From an uncultured Bacilli bacterium (GTDB lineage: Bacteria; Bacillota_I; Bacilli_A; RF39; UBA660), in contig CANQZC010000003.1 in NCBI GenBank assembly GCA_947628235.1, forward strand, positions 1 through 64,000: a DNA stretch of 64,000 nucleotides, in the 5' to 3' direction. The notes under the pieces are model-generated. The model saw only the letters and a program-made list of their open reading frames with translations, was not told the DNA's origin and made no database searches. Position numbers and translations under genes: made by a program. Every line of letters starts with the position of its first letter. Positions within the stretch are counted from its first letter, which is position 1. Of the stretch, positions 20,523 to 27,197 are shown one piece after another.

Positions 20523-21266
20523 TTACTCGCTTTCGTTTGACTTGTCAATACTTTTTTGAAACTTTTTTAGCCATTCTTGAAACTTTTTTTGCGGGCGTTG
20601 CCACGCGCCACGAGCAGGAATAGTTGTAGCTTTTTTATGCTTTCTACGTTTTCCCTCTTGTAAAATCTTAAGTTCTATGATACAATCAGAAAGTGCGGTG
20701 TGCTCTTCTTGAAAACTTGCATCATTGATAAGAAAACCGTAAACCGCTTGTGCGTTAGTTGGCAATTTTCCCGTTTCAGTAAGCAATTTATTTTCAACAC
20801 AAAATTGAAAATATTTTTGTAGCTTGCAAATAGTTTCAGCTGCTAGCGCTTGCGTACAATGCCATTGCACACCATAGGGAACAAAGAAACCGCAAAACCC
20901 ATTAGAGTATAATTTAATCGTGTTATTGAGTGCTTTACGATCAAATACCGCATTATGCGCCCAAACTTCTCTAATCTTGTAAGTTTCACAATCCCTTGCA
21001 AACTCACGCCATATTGTGATAAGCGGTTCAATAGTTAGACTACGGTTTGCAAGTTCAGCATAATAAAGCGGCAACTTTTCAGCATAATAGCACGTTTTCA
21101 TTAAATCGGCGTTACCGTGCCACGTTTCACTAACTAAAGCCTGATAAGATTTAACTATATTAAAATCTTTATCGGCTACAACCCATCCAATATCGTACAC
21201 AATAGGCGCGTCAGTTGTTCCCGCGGTTTCAGTGTCAATGAGAATACGATACAAAACCCAATCCAT
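20523..21266 (-). CDS. DEDD-family 3'-5' exonuclease (DnaQ-like)
   Basis: 247 residues. Exo I DTETAG (Asp11, Glu13), Exo II VWAHNAVFD (Asp109), Exo III EEHTALSD (His189, Asp194): all catalytic acidic residues and the DEDDh His are present. Proteins of this type proofread DNA or trim RNA; a stand-alone phage copy may support replication. The basic C-terminus (about 205-247) is extra. AAAGG abuts the ATG, so initiation may use the TTG at codon 5. Upstream lies a 650-bp regulatory region. Confidence 0.88.
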   Translation of the reverse strand: MDWVLYRILIDTETAGTTDAPIVYDIGWVVADKDFNIVKSYQALVSETWHGNADLMKTCYYAEKLPLYYAELANRSLTIEPLITIWREFARDCETYKIREVWAHNAVFDRKALNNTIKLYSNGFCGFFVPYGVQWHCTQALAAETICKLQKYFQFCVENKLLTETGKLPTNAQAVYGFLINDASFQEEHTALSDCIIELKILQEGKRRKHKKATTIPARGAWQRPQKKFQEWLKKFQKSIDKSNESE

Positions 21267-21380
21267 CCTTTACTATCGTTTTGCCTTGCCAACGTTGACA
21301 AGTATTATATTAAGGGATGCGGCCACCATTGTCAAGCGTCAATAGCAAAGTTTTTTAAAAATCTTTTTTCAAAAAAGTTG

Positions 21381-21410
21381 TTGACAATAGGTTGCGGGCT
21401 ATGGTACAAT
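21381..21410 (+). promoter_or_regulatory. Rightward promoter-like element, copy 2 of 3
   Basis: TTGACA, 18 bp spacer ending GCGGGCTATGG, TACAAT. Followed by AGGGAGG and a 20-codon frame, then the palindrome at 21502 with a T-run, which would act as a terminator or operator. Confidence 0.65.
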
Positions 21411-21679
21411 AGAAATATAGAAGGGAGGATGAAAGATAAGGAACATAAAATGCGGCTGCGGGATGCTGTTACCCGTTGCAAGACAGTGTAGAATAATTTT
21501 AAGTTAACCACGGCTAACTTTTTTGAAAGTATCACTTCCATTATATCATAGTGGGCTGTGGCAGTCAAGCTCTGTTACTATTTTGTAATAAGTTAACCTA
21601 GGTTAACTCGTGGGCAGTTTTCACTCTCCCGCAATGAGTTGTCAACTTGGGGATGGCCTTGCTTGACCTCACGATTAGA

Positions 21680-21708
21680 ATAATACTACTATGCAAACCA
21701 AAAGTCAA
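21680..21708 (-). promoter_or_regulatory. Leftward promoter with duplicated leader, copy 1
   Basis: TTGACT (plus 21703-21708), 17 bp spacer, TATTAT (plus 21680-21685). The promoter and following leader (21638-21692) match 23123-23178. Confidence 0.6.
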
Positions 21709-21794
21709 TAGAAAAATGCGGCTGTTACCTTTTTGTAATAAGTTAACCTAGGTTTTAGGAATTGTGAAGATGTTGTGAAGATTACAATTTGTCC

Positions 21795-21823
21795 TTGACT
21801 TTTTTGCGGGCGTGTGGTACAAT
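21795..21823 (+). promoter_or_regulatory. Rightward promoter-like element, copy 3 of 3
   Basis: TTGACT, 17 bp spacer TTTTTGCGGGCGTGTGG, TACAAT, then an inverted pair around CCGGC. No gene follows on this strand. Confidence 0.6.
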
Positions 21824-21902
21824 TTTCACCGGCTCACACGCGCGTTTTGATAAACTTTCATTATATCATGCGGCGGTTGTGCTGTCAAGTACTTTTTTAC
21901 AA

Positions 21903-21932
21903 AAAAATAAGCGGCCATTACTGACCGCTTAC
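21903..21932 (-). terminator. Terminator overlapping the stop of the 70-aa gene
   Basis: Minus strand TAAGCGG / CCGCTTA arms followed by TTTTTTT; the stop codon lies in the loop. Confidence 0.85.
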
Positions 21933-22130
21933 AAGAATAGATGATCGAATATTAACATTTGATGAACCGTCAATAATATAAGTAATACACTCATCATCAT
22001 AATCTGATTGACTGTAATTTAAACGCAAAATATTTTCTATTATATCTTCAATATTATCAAGGTCTGACAATGCGTTTTCTTCGTTTGGGTCTATTACTTC
22101 AATAGTAAGTTGATAGATTTCTCTAGTCAT
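21918..22130 (-). CDS. Small acidic protein (70 aa)
   Basis: Overlaps the nucleotidase gene end by 8 bp. Beta-alpha-beta-like (EIYQLTIEVIDPNEENAL ... DDECITYIIDGSSNVNIRSS). No family recognised; cotranscribed with the nucleotidase. Confidence 0.68.
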   Translation of the reverse strand: MTREIYQLTIEVIDPNEENALSDLDNIEDIIENILRLNYSQSDYDDECITYIIDGSSNVNIRSSILVSGQ

Positions 22131-22575
22131 TGTAGCACAACCTTTCTAATGATGCAAGCATTCCGTTAAAATTAGTTGCGTCGATAGTTTCCCCTTTCCA
22201 TTGCTTGCGCACGTCCGCGTTATCGTCTACTAAAATAGCATCTTTAATTTTACAATAGCGACGTTTGGGTGTTCCATATTTAATTATATGGCATTCTGAT
22301 ACCATAGGCAAGTGTTTTTTTAACCAACCTTTCTTTACTTGCCTTACTCGCCAGTCATAAGCATAGCTACTATTTTTAGCTAACCAACTAACTACTCCGA
22401 TAGTGTACCCTAGTTCAATGAGTTTGTCAAGCACTTTTTTAAGTTTTTTCATACTGCCTAATGGGCGTGCTTCACAATAAGGCATTGCATCATGATTATT
22501 TAATCGTTGCTCCCATTGTGGCACGTCATACAAGCCCGCTAATGTTCCATCCATATCAAAATAAATTGCTTTCAT
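22123..22575 (-). CDS. HAD-type hydrolase, 5'(3')-nucleotidase-like (150 aa)
   Basis: HAD motif I DMDGTLAG (Asp7, Asp9), motif II VVSW (Ser63), motif III Lys about 104, motif IV ILVDDN (Asp117, Asp118). The size and single small cap resemble deoxyribonucleotidase-like phage enzymes that dephosphorylate nucleoside monophosphates. Start ATG is in an overlap with the membrane protein gene upstream. Substrate not determined. Confidence 0.85.
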   Translation of the reverse strand: MKAIYFDMDGTLAGLYDVPQWEQRLNNHDAMPYCEARPLGSMKKLKKVLDKLIELGYTIGVVSWLAKNSSYAYDWRVRQVKKGWLKKHLPMVSECHIIKYGTPKRRYCKIKDAILVDDNADVRKQWKGETIDATNFNGMLASLERLCYND

Positions 22576-22823
22576 TATAGCACACCTACCAAAAAATAGC
22601 TAGAGATAATTCCAACCGTGATAGCGGTCATTGAAGCGTTTTTAATTTTATCCGCGTGCGGGCGTCCTAATTTAAAGTCTCTTATTAGAGCGATAGCATT
22701 CGATACTAGCCAAATACCCTGACCCAACAAAAACCATGCACCTACTACACACTGACCGACAATTGTCAAGGCCAAAACAACTAATTGAAGTTGCTCCCAT
22801 ATTTTTCTATGCTGCTCCCGCAT
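22575..22823 (-). CDS. Small membrane protein (82 aa)
   Basis: Two to three hydrophobic segments (about 12-32, 33-46 and 64-82) with basic loop DFKLGRPHADKIKNA. ATG after AAAGGAAAC. Upstream TTGACA (plus 22872-22877) with TATCCT 17 bp away is a probable promoter. Function unknown. Confidence 0.7.
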   Translation of the reverse strand: MREQHRKIWEQLQLVVLALTIVGQCVVGAWFLLGQGIWLVSNAIALIRDFKLGRPHADKIKNASMTAITVGIISSYFLVGVL

Positions 22824-23165
22824 TTCAGTTTCCTTTCTTTTGGTGAGATAAGGATACTACCATTTTAATTTTTTGTCAAGCGGAATCCCAAAAATATTTT
22901 TTCAATTTCAAAAGTGAGTCTCGGTTTACAATTTTCATTTTCATTTTTACTAGTCACAATTTTAAACTTTCAATTCTAACATAAAAATTAAATATTATGC
23001 GGCAGTAGCATAAAAATATATTTTGTCAAGGGTTAGCATGAAAAATTATTTTGTCAAGTAAAATTAGAAACTTTCATAAAATCTTCATAAAATAAAAAAC
23101 AGAATTATCTATCTTGCAATCAGTAGTTAACTTGGGATATTGTCTTGCTCAACCTGACAATTAGA

Positions 23166-23194
23166 ATAATACTACTATCATTCTAGTTTGTCAA
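23166..23194 (-). promoter_or_regulatory. Leftward promoter with duplicated leader, copy 2
   Basis: TTGACA (plus 23189-23194), 17 bp spacer, TATTAT (plus 23166-23171). The leader matches copy 1 at 21638-21692 (about 80% by eye). Confidence 0.65.
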
Positions 23195-23212
23195 ATACTT
23201 TTTTTAGAAAAT

Positions 23213-23262
23213 AAAAAAAATGAGCGGCAGGACTGTCTGTCTACCACCGCTCACCTTTGTCT
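23213..23262 (-). terminator. Terminator of the leftward unit at 23284-23430
   Basis: Minus strand TGAGCGG...CCGCTCA with loop of about 20 nt and a following run of eight T. Confidence 0.85.
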
Positions 23263-23283
23263 AATATTATTGTAGCATACTTT

Positions 23284-23430
23284 TTAGAGTGTCGCAAGTA
23301 TTAAACCACAATTTAATAACGCGGCTGCTGCTATTTTCTTTCCTACTGAACACGGATAACAGAATAAAATATAAGCACCTCCCATTATCATACAACCGCT
23401 AATAATTACGCTTGCCAACAATGCTAACAT
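23284..23430 (-). CDS. Small membrane protein (48 aa)
   Basis: MLALLASVIISGCMIMGGAY... then a second hydrophobic stretch (KKIAAAALLNCGLILATL). Two short membrane segments. Weak ribosome site AAAGAAAGAA. Follows the 100-aa gene. Confidence 0.6.
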   Translation of the reverse strand: MLALLASVIISGCMIMGGAYILFCYPCSVGKKIAAAALLNCGLILATL

Positions 23431-23448
23431 GATACTATTATTCTTTCT

Positions 23449-23751
23449 TTAGATAATATCGTTTTGTTCATCCTCCCGCCATTCATTATAACAAATAATA
23501 GCTATCTCAATACAATCATCAATAGACAATGCGGGGATATTATTACGACCGTGGAGTAATTGCGCGCAAGTTTGCACCATTAAAAAGACTTCCATCAAAC
23601 GAGCTTTTTTATTATCTGACTTACTTATCTCAATATTTTTGTAAGTCATAATACTTTCAAGCCAGTAATAATATTCTTCCGTGTTCCAAATATGATAATA
23701 CACTTCTTTTTGATCGTCCGTCAAGTCCTCAAAGATAAGTTGCGAACTCAT
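23449..23751 (-). CDS. Uncharacterised acidic helical protein (100 aa)
   Basis: Mostly helical, Trp/Tyr-rich (HIWNTEEYYYWLESIMTY; CIEIAIICYNEWREDEQ). ATG in MSSQLIFEDLTDDQK; AAAGGTTCTAATT upstream. A TTGACA/TAACCT pair (plus 23791-23819) is the likely promoter. Unknown function. Confidence 0.68.
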   Translation of the reverse strand: MSSQLIFEDLTDDQKEVYYHIWNTEEYYYWLESIMTYKNIEISKSDNKKARLMEVFLMVQTCAQLLHGRNNIPALSIDDCIEIAIICYNEWREDEQNDII

Positions 23752-23834
23752 AATTAGAACCTTTCTGTTAGGTGTCTTTCTCTTACTGCTATTAGGTTAT
23801 CATAGGTGTTTTATTTTGTCAAGCACTTTTTTAA

Positions 23835-23924
23835 TTAAAGCAGTAATTTAATAAGTGCATAGGATACACAAACAACAAATGACAATCCCGTGATAATTGC
23901 GAGGATGATATACAATACTAACAT
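23835..23924 (-). CDS. Single-pass membrane peptide (29 aa)
   Basis: MLVLYIILAIITGLSFVVCV then a short tail. Strong ribosome site GGGAGG 8 nt before ATG. Lies between two soluble-protein genes. Confidence 0.6.
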   Translation of the reverse strand: MLVLYIILAIITGLSFVVCVSYALIKLLL

Positions 23925-23941
23925 TTTAGAAGCCTCCCGCA

Positions 23942-24208
23942 TTACGTGAGGCGTCGCCCGCACCACGGGCAATAATCTACTTTAGTATCAATGAATACAG
24001 GTTTGGTAACAAGCATGTTTAAGTGACCGCCAAACAACGGCACGGTTTCGTTCACAACTTTGTTAGTGGCAACTTCAAGGTACCAACCATGACGAGAATG
24101 CGTCACGCCAAAATAGATAAGTACGCCCTTATCCCCATAGGGATTGTCCATCGTAGGATAGCTGATCGAAGTATCGGCGCTAGTGTCATTATCGCAGTGA
24201 CAGCACAT
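23942..24208 (-). CDS. Zinc-finger protein (88 aa)
   Basis: ATG 24208 (MCCHCDND) after GAAAGGAAAAAC is preferred over an upstream in-frame ATG. Cys pairs CCHC at the N-terminus and CPWCGRRL at the C-terminus close one zinc site around a beta-rich core (IYFGVTHSRHGWYLEVATNK). Typical of Firmicute phage proteins of unknown role. Confidence 0.72.
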   Translation of the reverse strand: MCCHCDNDTSADTSISYPTMDNPYGDKGVLIYFGVTHSRHGWYLEVATNKVVNETVPLFGGHLNMLVTKPVFIDTKVDYCPWCGRRLT

Positions 24209-24768
24209 TGTTTTTCCTTTCTCTATTGGATGATTATAGATTATCATCTTTGTTAGTTTTTGTCAAGAACTTTTTTTATTTTATTTTGTAAGATTTTTTA
24301 ATGGCCGTAATTCACAGGATTTTCTATTATAGCGTGATTAACAGAATAATGCAATATATATTAGTAGACAAATGTTACTCATGAATATATGTTCACGTGT
24401 CCAAATGAACATATGAACAGACGTTCATAAGTACAAATGTTCGTTTGTCAACCGTGGCTTACTTTACAAACAAATGTTCGATAGAACAAATGTTCGTTTG
24501 TTTACCATAATTAACAGTTCGTACAAATGTTCTGTTGTTAACCGTAGTTAACTATGACCGCATTACTCAAAGTTAACTATAGTTTACTTTCTCCTTTCTA
24601 GCCTATTCCCATACGGTACCCATGTTACTACGCAATTGTGGAGATTGGGTAACGGGAAGGTAACGGCGCTAGTTTCTCGTCGGTTTCGTGCCTTGTGCGT
24701 GCTAATATACATAGTGTCAGAAACGACAAGGGACGTTGATATAACGGAATAGAGAGGGAGTGTTTCAC
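24209..24768. other. 560-bp noncoding control region upstream of parS
   Basis: From left to right: a leftward promoter (TTGACA at plus 24256-24261), then the ACAAATGTTC/G-type box cluster (24361-24535), GTTAACC palindromes at 24448-24465, 24500-24515, 24537-24553 and 24571-24588, direct repeats GGTAACGG (about 24646 and 24657), and the parS palindrome. No gene on either strand is supported. Confidence 0.65.
24361..24535. promoter_or_regulatory. Cluster of GAAC/GTTC operator-like boxes
   Basis: GAACAGACGTTC (24415-24426) and GAACAAATGTTC (24484-24495) fit GAAC-N4-GTTC, the core of the Gram-positive LexA (DinR) box. ACAAATGTTC occurs five times or nearly so (about 24367, 24432, 24470, 24486, 24522). 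ATATGTTC...GAACATAT makes a wider palindrome at 24387-24414. Could be bound by host LexA or a phage repressor. Confidence 0.65.
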
Positions 24769-24776
24769 GTGAAACA
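24761..24776. promoter_or_regulatory. Perfect parS site
   Basis: TGTTTCACGTGAAACA, the exact 16-bp palindrome bound by chromosomal ParB/Spo0J. It lies between the ribosome site GGGAG and the GTG (24769) of the first gene of a GC-rich island and overlaps that start codon, so ParB binding could also block this gene. Confidence 0.85.
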
Positions 24777-25134
24777 ACTTGGAAGCATCACCGTTAAAGC
24801 AACTAACGGAAGCATTACCGCACAAGTTGTGGCGATCAGTGGTGAGGGCGTGGCCTTGGACGTGCAAGCCCATGTAAACGGATACGGCGCGGGAGGTTTC
24901 CACCGTGTCGAATTGGTACCGATTGAAGCAACCGCCGCAGAGTTGGCCGTTAGTGTTGGTACAATAGATAGTAGTGATATATGGGACGCACTCGCAAGCA
25001 TCGAACGCGCCGCCCTTGGTAAGATGAGACAAGCCGCGCAAGCCGCGCAAGTGCTCCGCAGTCAGGCGTTGACCGCCATAGTCCGAGAGTTTGGCAAGTG
25101 CTCCCGAGCATGCCCATGCTATAACGTCTTGTAA
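24769..25134 (+). CDS. Uncharacterised protein of the GC-rich island, gene 1 (121 aa)
   Basis: GTG 24769 has GGGAG 8 nt upstream; an alternative GTG at 24760 would place parS inside the gene. Beta-rich N-terminus (KQLGSITVKATNGSITAQVV) then an Ala-rich helical C-terminus (IERAALGKMRQAAQAAQVLR) ending CSRACPCYNVL. Codons are strongly GC-rich, unlike the phage body. No family recognised. The start codon lies in the parS palindrome. Confidence 0.65.
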   Translation: MKQLGSITVKATNGSITAQVVAISGEGVALDVQAHVNGYGAGGFHRVELVPIEATAAELAVSVGTIDSSDIWDALASIERAALGKMRQAAQAAQVLRSQALTAIVREFGKCSRACPCYNVL

Positions 25135-25189
25135 TAACCCATAGGAAACGCGCCCACTATTCCAACTTGAAACTAAAGGAGTTTCAGCC

Positions 25190-25582
25190 ATGATTAAGAC
25201 GATCAAAAACAGCGACGGAATTATCACCCTTGGCATCCTCGCAGTTCGCGAAGATCCCCACTCGCTCCCCTCGCAAATGCTCCGTGTTCATGCTGAAATT
25301 ATTATGAACGATACACTAGCCGCCTTGTACTTGGTGGCCGATAATGGAGCCATGAAACGCGCCGCCGCGTTTCTCACCGATGAAATGACGGAAGCGGAAA
25401 CGTTCGACCGGCTCGCCCGATATTGTAAACCGGAGTGTATCGCCCATCACTTGGAAGCATGGGCGGAAGCTGACCCGTATCGCGTCGATTGGGCAACGTG
25501 TGACGGATGCAATCAGGCCGCCGCCGCGCTCCGAGCTGAAGCGGACGCGCTAGAGCTCCAACGTTTCGCCCGCATTGCTTAA
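25190..25582 (+). CDS. Uncharacterised protein of the GC-rich island, gene 2 (130 aa)
   Basis: ATG after AAAGGAGTTTCAGCC. Helical and Ala-rich, with CKPEC (about 80-86) and CDGC (about 105-108) that could bind a metal. GC-rich codons as in gene 1. Terminator follows. Unknown function; probably acquired with gene 1. Confidence 0.7.
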   Translation: MIKTIKNSDGIITLGILAVREDPHSLPSQMLRVHAEIIMNDTLAALYLVADNGAMKRAAAFLTDEMTEAETFDRLARYCKPECIAHHLEAWAEADPYRVDWATCDGCNQAAAALRAEADALELQRFARIA

Positions 25583-25598
25583 GCTATAGGCCATGGAA

Positions 25599-25642
25599 TC
25601 CCCGCCCACTGAAGGGAGAAAAAACGTGAGCGGGGTACTTTT
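25599..25642 (+). terminator. Terminator of the GC-rich island
   Basis: CCCCGCCCAC and GTGAGCGGGG arms enclosing about 17 nt, followed by TACTTTT. Confidence 0.75.
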
Positions 25643-25721
25643 AGGAATTGCGCGAGGCTACGAAAAAAATTGTGTTCGCTCTCGACAAACACACGTTCAT
25701 ACCATTTTTCTAAAACCGTAA

Positions 25722-25913
25722 TCACATATCTTCAAAAAAGATCATGTAAATTGCACCAACCAATGCTCCAAAGATACCTACTGCAAAACATGTTCCAAAA
25801 ATAGTGGCAGCTATATTAGGAAAAGCGATACTAAAACATACAAACCCTATTATTAACCCAAATACTGCAGCCGCTATTCCAATAGAACATAAAACCTTTA
25901 CTGTTGTACACAT
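25722..25913 (-). CDS. Membrane protein (63 aa)
   Basis: Two hydrophobic segments (about 7-30 and 34-58) rich in Gly/Ala/Phe. Start overlaps the stop of the 56-aa gene. Last gene of the leftward membrane cluster. Confidence 0.65.
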   Translation of the reverse strand: MCTTVKVLCSIGIAAAVFGLIIGFVCFSIAFPNIAATIFGTCFAVGIFGALVGAIYMIFFEDM

Positions 25914-26083
25914 TAGTCACTACAAACCGCTAGAGCAATAATAAATGCTACTGAAACAATAGGAGCACCAATCCAACAACACACTGTAGCTACATCAGGA
26001 ACGGGAACAAACGTAAATATGACTGCTCCAGCTATCCATAGCGCAGTACAAATTATCATAGGGATTAAACTTTTATAACTCAT
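25913..26083 (-). CDS. Membrane protein (56 aa)
   Basis: ATG after AAAGGAATCTTAGT. Hydrophobic segments IIC..WIAGAVIFTFVP and APIVSVAFIIALAVC. Coupled to its neighbours by short overlaps. Confidence 0.65.
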   Translation of the reverse strand: MSYKSLIPMIICTALWIAGAVIFTFVPVPDVATVCCWIGAPIVSVAFIIALAVCSD

Positions 26084-26084
26084 A

Positions 26085-26282
26085 CTAAGATTCCTTTTTG
26101 ACTAATATACTATATAAAAACCATGCACTTACAGTAGTAACAGCTAAGAAAGCAACGATAGCCAAAATCATTGCTGCTACTGTCCAACTAACAAACACCC
26201 CAATACAGACAAATGCTGGTATTCCACCTACTATTAAAGCACTTAGAAGCCAGCATCCAATAATCTTTAAAATCTTCATCAA
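26085..26282 (-). CDS. Membrane protein (65 aa)
   Basis: Two hydrophobic segments: IIGCWLLSALIVGGIPAFVC and TVAAMILAIVAFLAVTTVSA; short basic C-terminus VKKES. Same cluster. Confidence 0.65.
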   Translation of the reverse strand: MMKILKIIGCWLLSALIVGGIPAFVCIGVFVSWTVAAMILAIVAFLAVTTVSAWFLYSILVKKES

Positions 26283-26291
26283 TAATATTTA

Positions 26292-26417
26292 CTATTTCTT
26301 CTCTCTACCCTTCTTAGATTTAGATGGACTAAATAAACTATATGTACTCCGCACTGCATATTGTCCGCATCGTCTGGCCATCTTACTACCAAAAGATTTT
26401 GCAAATCCCTTACTCAT
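26292..26417 (-). CDS. Small basic protein (41 aa)
   Basis: MSKGFAKSFGSKMARRCGQY... ending SKSKKGREKK; 12 Lys/Arg of 41. ATG follows GGGAAGAAGTAGG and overlaps the preceding frame. Possibly nucleic-acid binding or an amphipathic membrane peptide. Confidence 0.55.
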   Translation of the reverse strand: MSKGFAKSFGSKMARRCGQYAVRSTYSLFSPSKSKKGREKK

Positions 26418-26588
26418 CCTACTTCTTCCCTTTCTTTTACAGTAATCTTTTGCCACTTATTTGTCTTATGCTGCTCTATAATCATTTTTGCCATATCAAT
26501 ACTACTACAAATAAAATTTTCTTCTTTATCACTTTTAATATCTCTGATAGTCAAATCATACCAAATCGGTTGCTTTTGACATTGCATG
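26414..26588 (-). pseudogene. Small gene with an apparent frameshift near its start
   Basis: An ATG at 26588 has an excellent ribosome site (GGGAGG, 7 nt), but its frame stops after 10 codons. The next frame runs open to 26414 with gene-like content (PIWYDLTIRDIKSDKEENFI) yet lacks a start. Removing one base near 26580 would join them into a 57-aa protein. A mutation or sequencing slip is likely. Confidence 0.45.
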
Positions 26589-26591
26589 AGG

Positions 26592-26774
26592 CTACCTCCC
26601 GCGGAATAACCACAAATAAATATAATAAGATGTCATTCCTATTAAAAATATACCTATAATAATAAGCAAGATAATAGCAAATACTAATGGATTCATTATA
26701 ATAGACCATCCAAGTAAAACTATTAATCCAACAACTAAAGTACCAAGTAGAATACTAATTATAATTTCTTTCAC
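26592..26774 (-). CDS. Membrane protein (60 aa)
   Basis: Two hydrophobic segments (about 4-24 and 31-55), C-terminus LWLFRGR. Weak ribosome site GAAAG before the ATG. Leftward membrane cluster. Confidence 0.62.
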   Translation of the reverse strand: MKEIIISILLGTLVVGLIVLLGWSIIMNPLVFAIILLIIIGIFLIGMTSYYIYLWLFRGR

Positions 26775-26776
26775 AA

Positions 26777-26947
26777 CTATAAATCTCCAATATATATTAG
26801 ATAAAGGAACGATGCTATAACTAAAACTGTTGATGCTATTAATCCAATAAGAATTATTACACCCATTGTCTCTGGCATTAAAATTCCTATAATCATAGGA
26901 ACTCCAACAACTACCGCAGCTATCAAAACATAGATTACAAATTCCAT
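26777..26947 (-). CDS. Membrane protein (56 aa)
   Basis: MEFVIYVLIAAVVVGVPMII and a second segment TMGVIILIGLIASTVLVIAS; acidic end GDL. Its start abuts the end of the 78-aa gene. Confidence 0.62.
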   Translation of the reverse strand: MEFVIYVLIAAVVVGVPMIIGILMPETMGVIILIGLIASTVLVIASFLYLIYIGDL

Positions 26948-26949
26948 TA

Positions 26950-27186
26950 CTACCAATCTACTGTTAACATCTGTGTCTCTTTATTATAGCGTGGATGGTA
27001 TCCAAATCGTTCTAATTGCGGGACGATAATTTCTTCTACATCTCTTGGAAAAACACCACCCAAGTACCAAACCAAACGATTTTGTCCAAGAGCAGATTGA
27101 GCTCTAATATGAGTAAGAACCTGTCTTACTACTGGATGACGTTGACGAAAAATTGCGTTATCTACTTTTGCTTTATTTTTTCCCAT
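26950..27186 (-). CDS. Small basic soluble protein (78 aa)
   Basis: ATG after AAAGGAGTATAT. Basic N-terminus then FRQRHPVVRQVLTHIRAQSA and VEEIIVPQLERFGYHPRYN: one alpha/beta domain. The only clearly soluble, non-tiny product of this cluster. Unknown function. Confidence 0.68.
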   Translation of the reverse strand: MGKNKAKVDNAIFRQRHPVVRQVLTHIRAQSALGQNRLVWYLGGVFPRDVEEIIVPQLERFGYHPRYNKETQMLTVDW

Positions 27187-27197
27187 ATATACTCCTT

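Larger units (their letters stand above)
21267..21917. other. 650-bp noncoding regulatory region
   Basis: Contains two rightward promoter-like elements, one leftward promoter with a long leader toward the exonuclease gene, GTTAACC palindromes at 21502-21519 and 21591-21608 and a half-site at 21741, and a repeated 33-bp phrase (CTGTTAC...TTTTGTAATAAGTTAACC at 21574 and 21723). Eight TGCGG/CCGCA words. Only very short frames (for example 13-20 codons after 21448) are present. Confidence 0.7.
22824..23283. other. Noncoding stretch with promoters and repeats
   Basis: Holds a probable leftward promoter before the 82-aa gene, AATTTTCATTT repeats (about 22926-22950), duplicated TTTTGTCAAG phrases (23022, 23050), the duplicated leader (23123-23178) and a terminator (23213-23262). 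No gene seen. Confidence 0.6.

Noticed and set aside
21448-21495. 13- to 20-codon leader peptide
   Set aside because: A ribosome-site-like GGAGG abuts the ATG and no regulated gene follows on this strand; too weak to annotate.
19425-24768. Integrase or att site
   Set aside because: No recombinase gene lies in the window, and no direct repeat of att character beside a tRNA was recognised.
24628-25236. 202-codon leftward open frame
   Set aside because: It is antisense to the GC-rich gene at 24769-25134, has no ribosome site, and its openness follows from GC-rich codons on the other strand.
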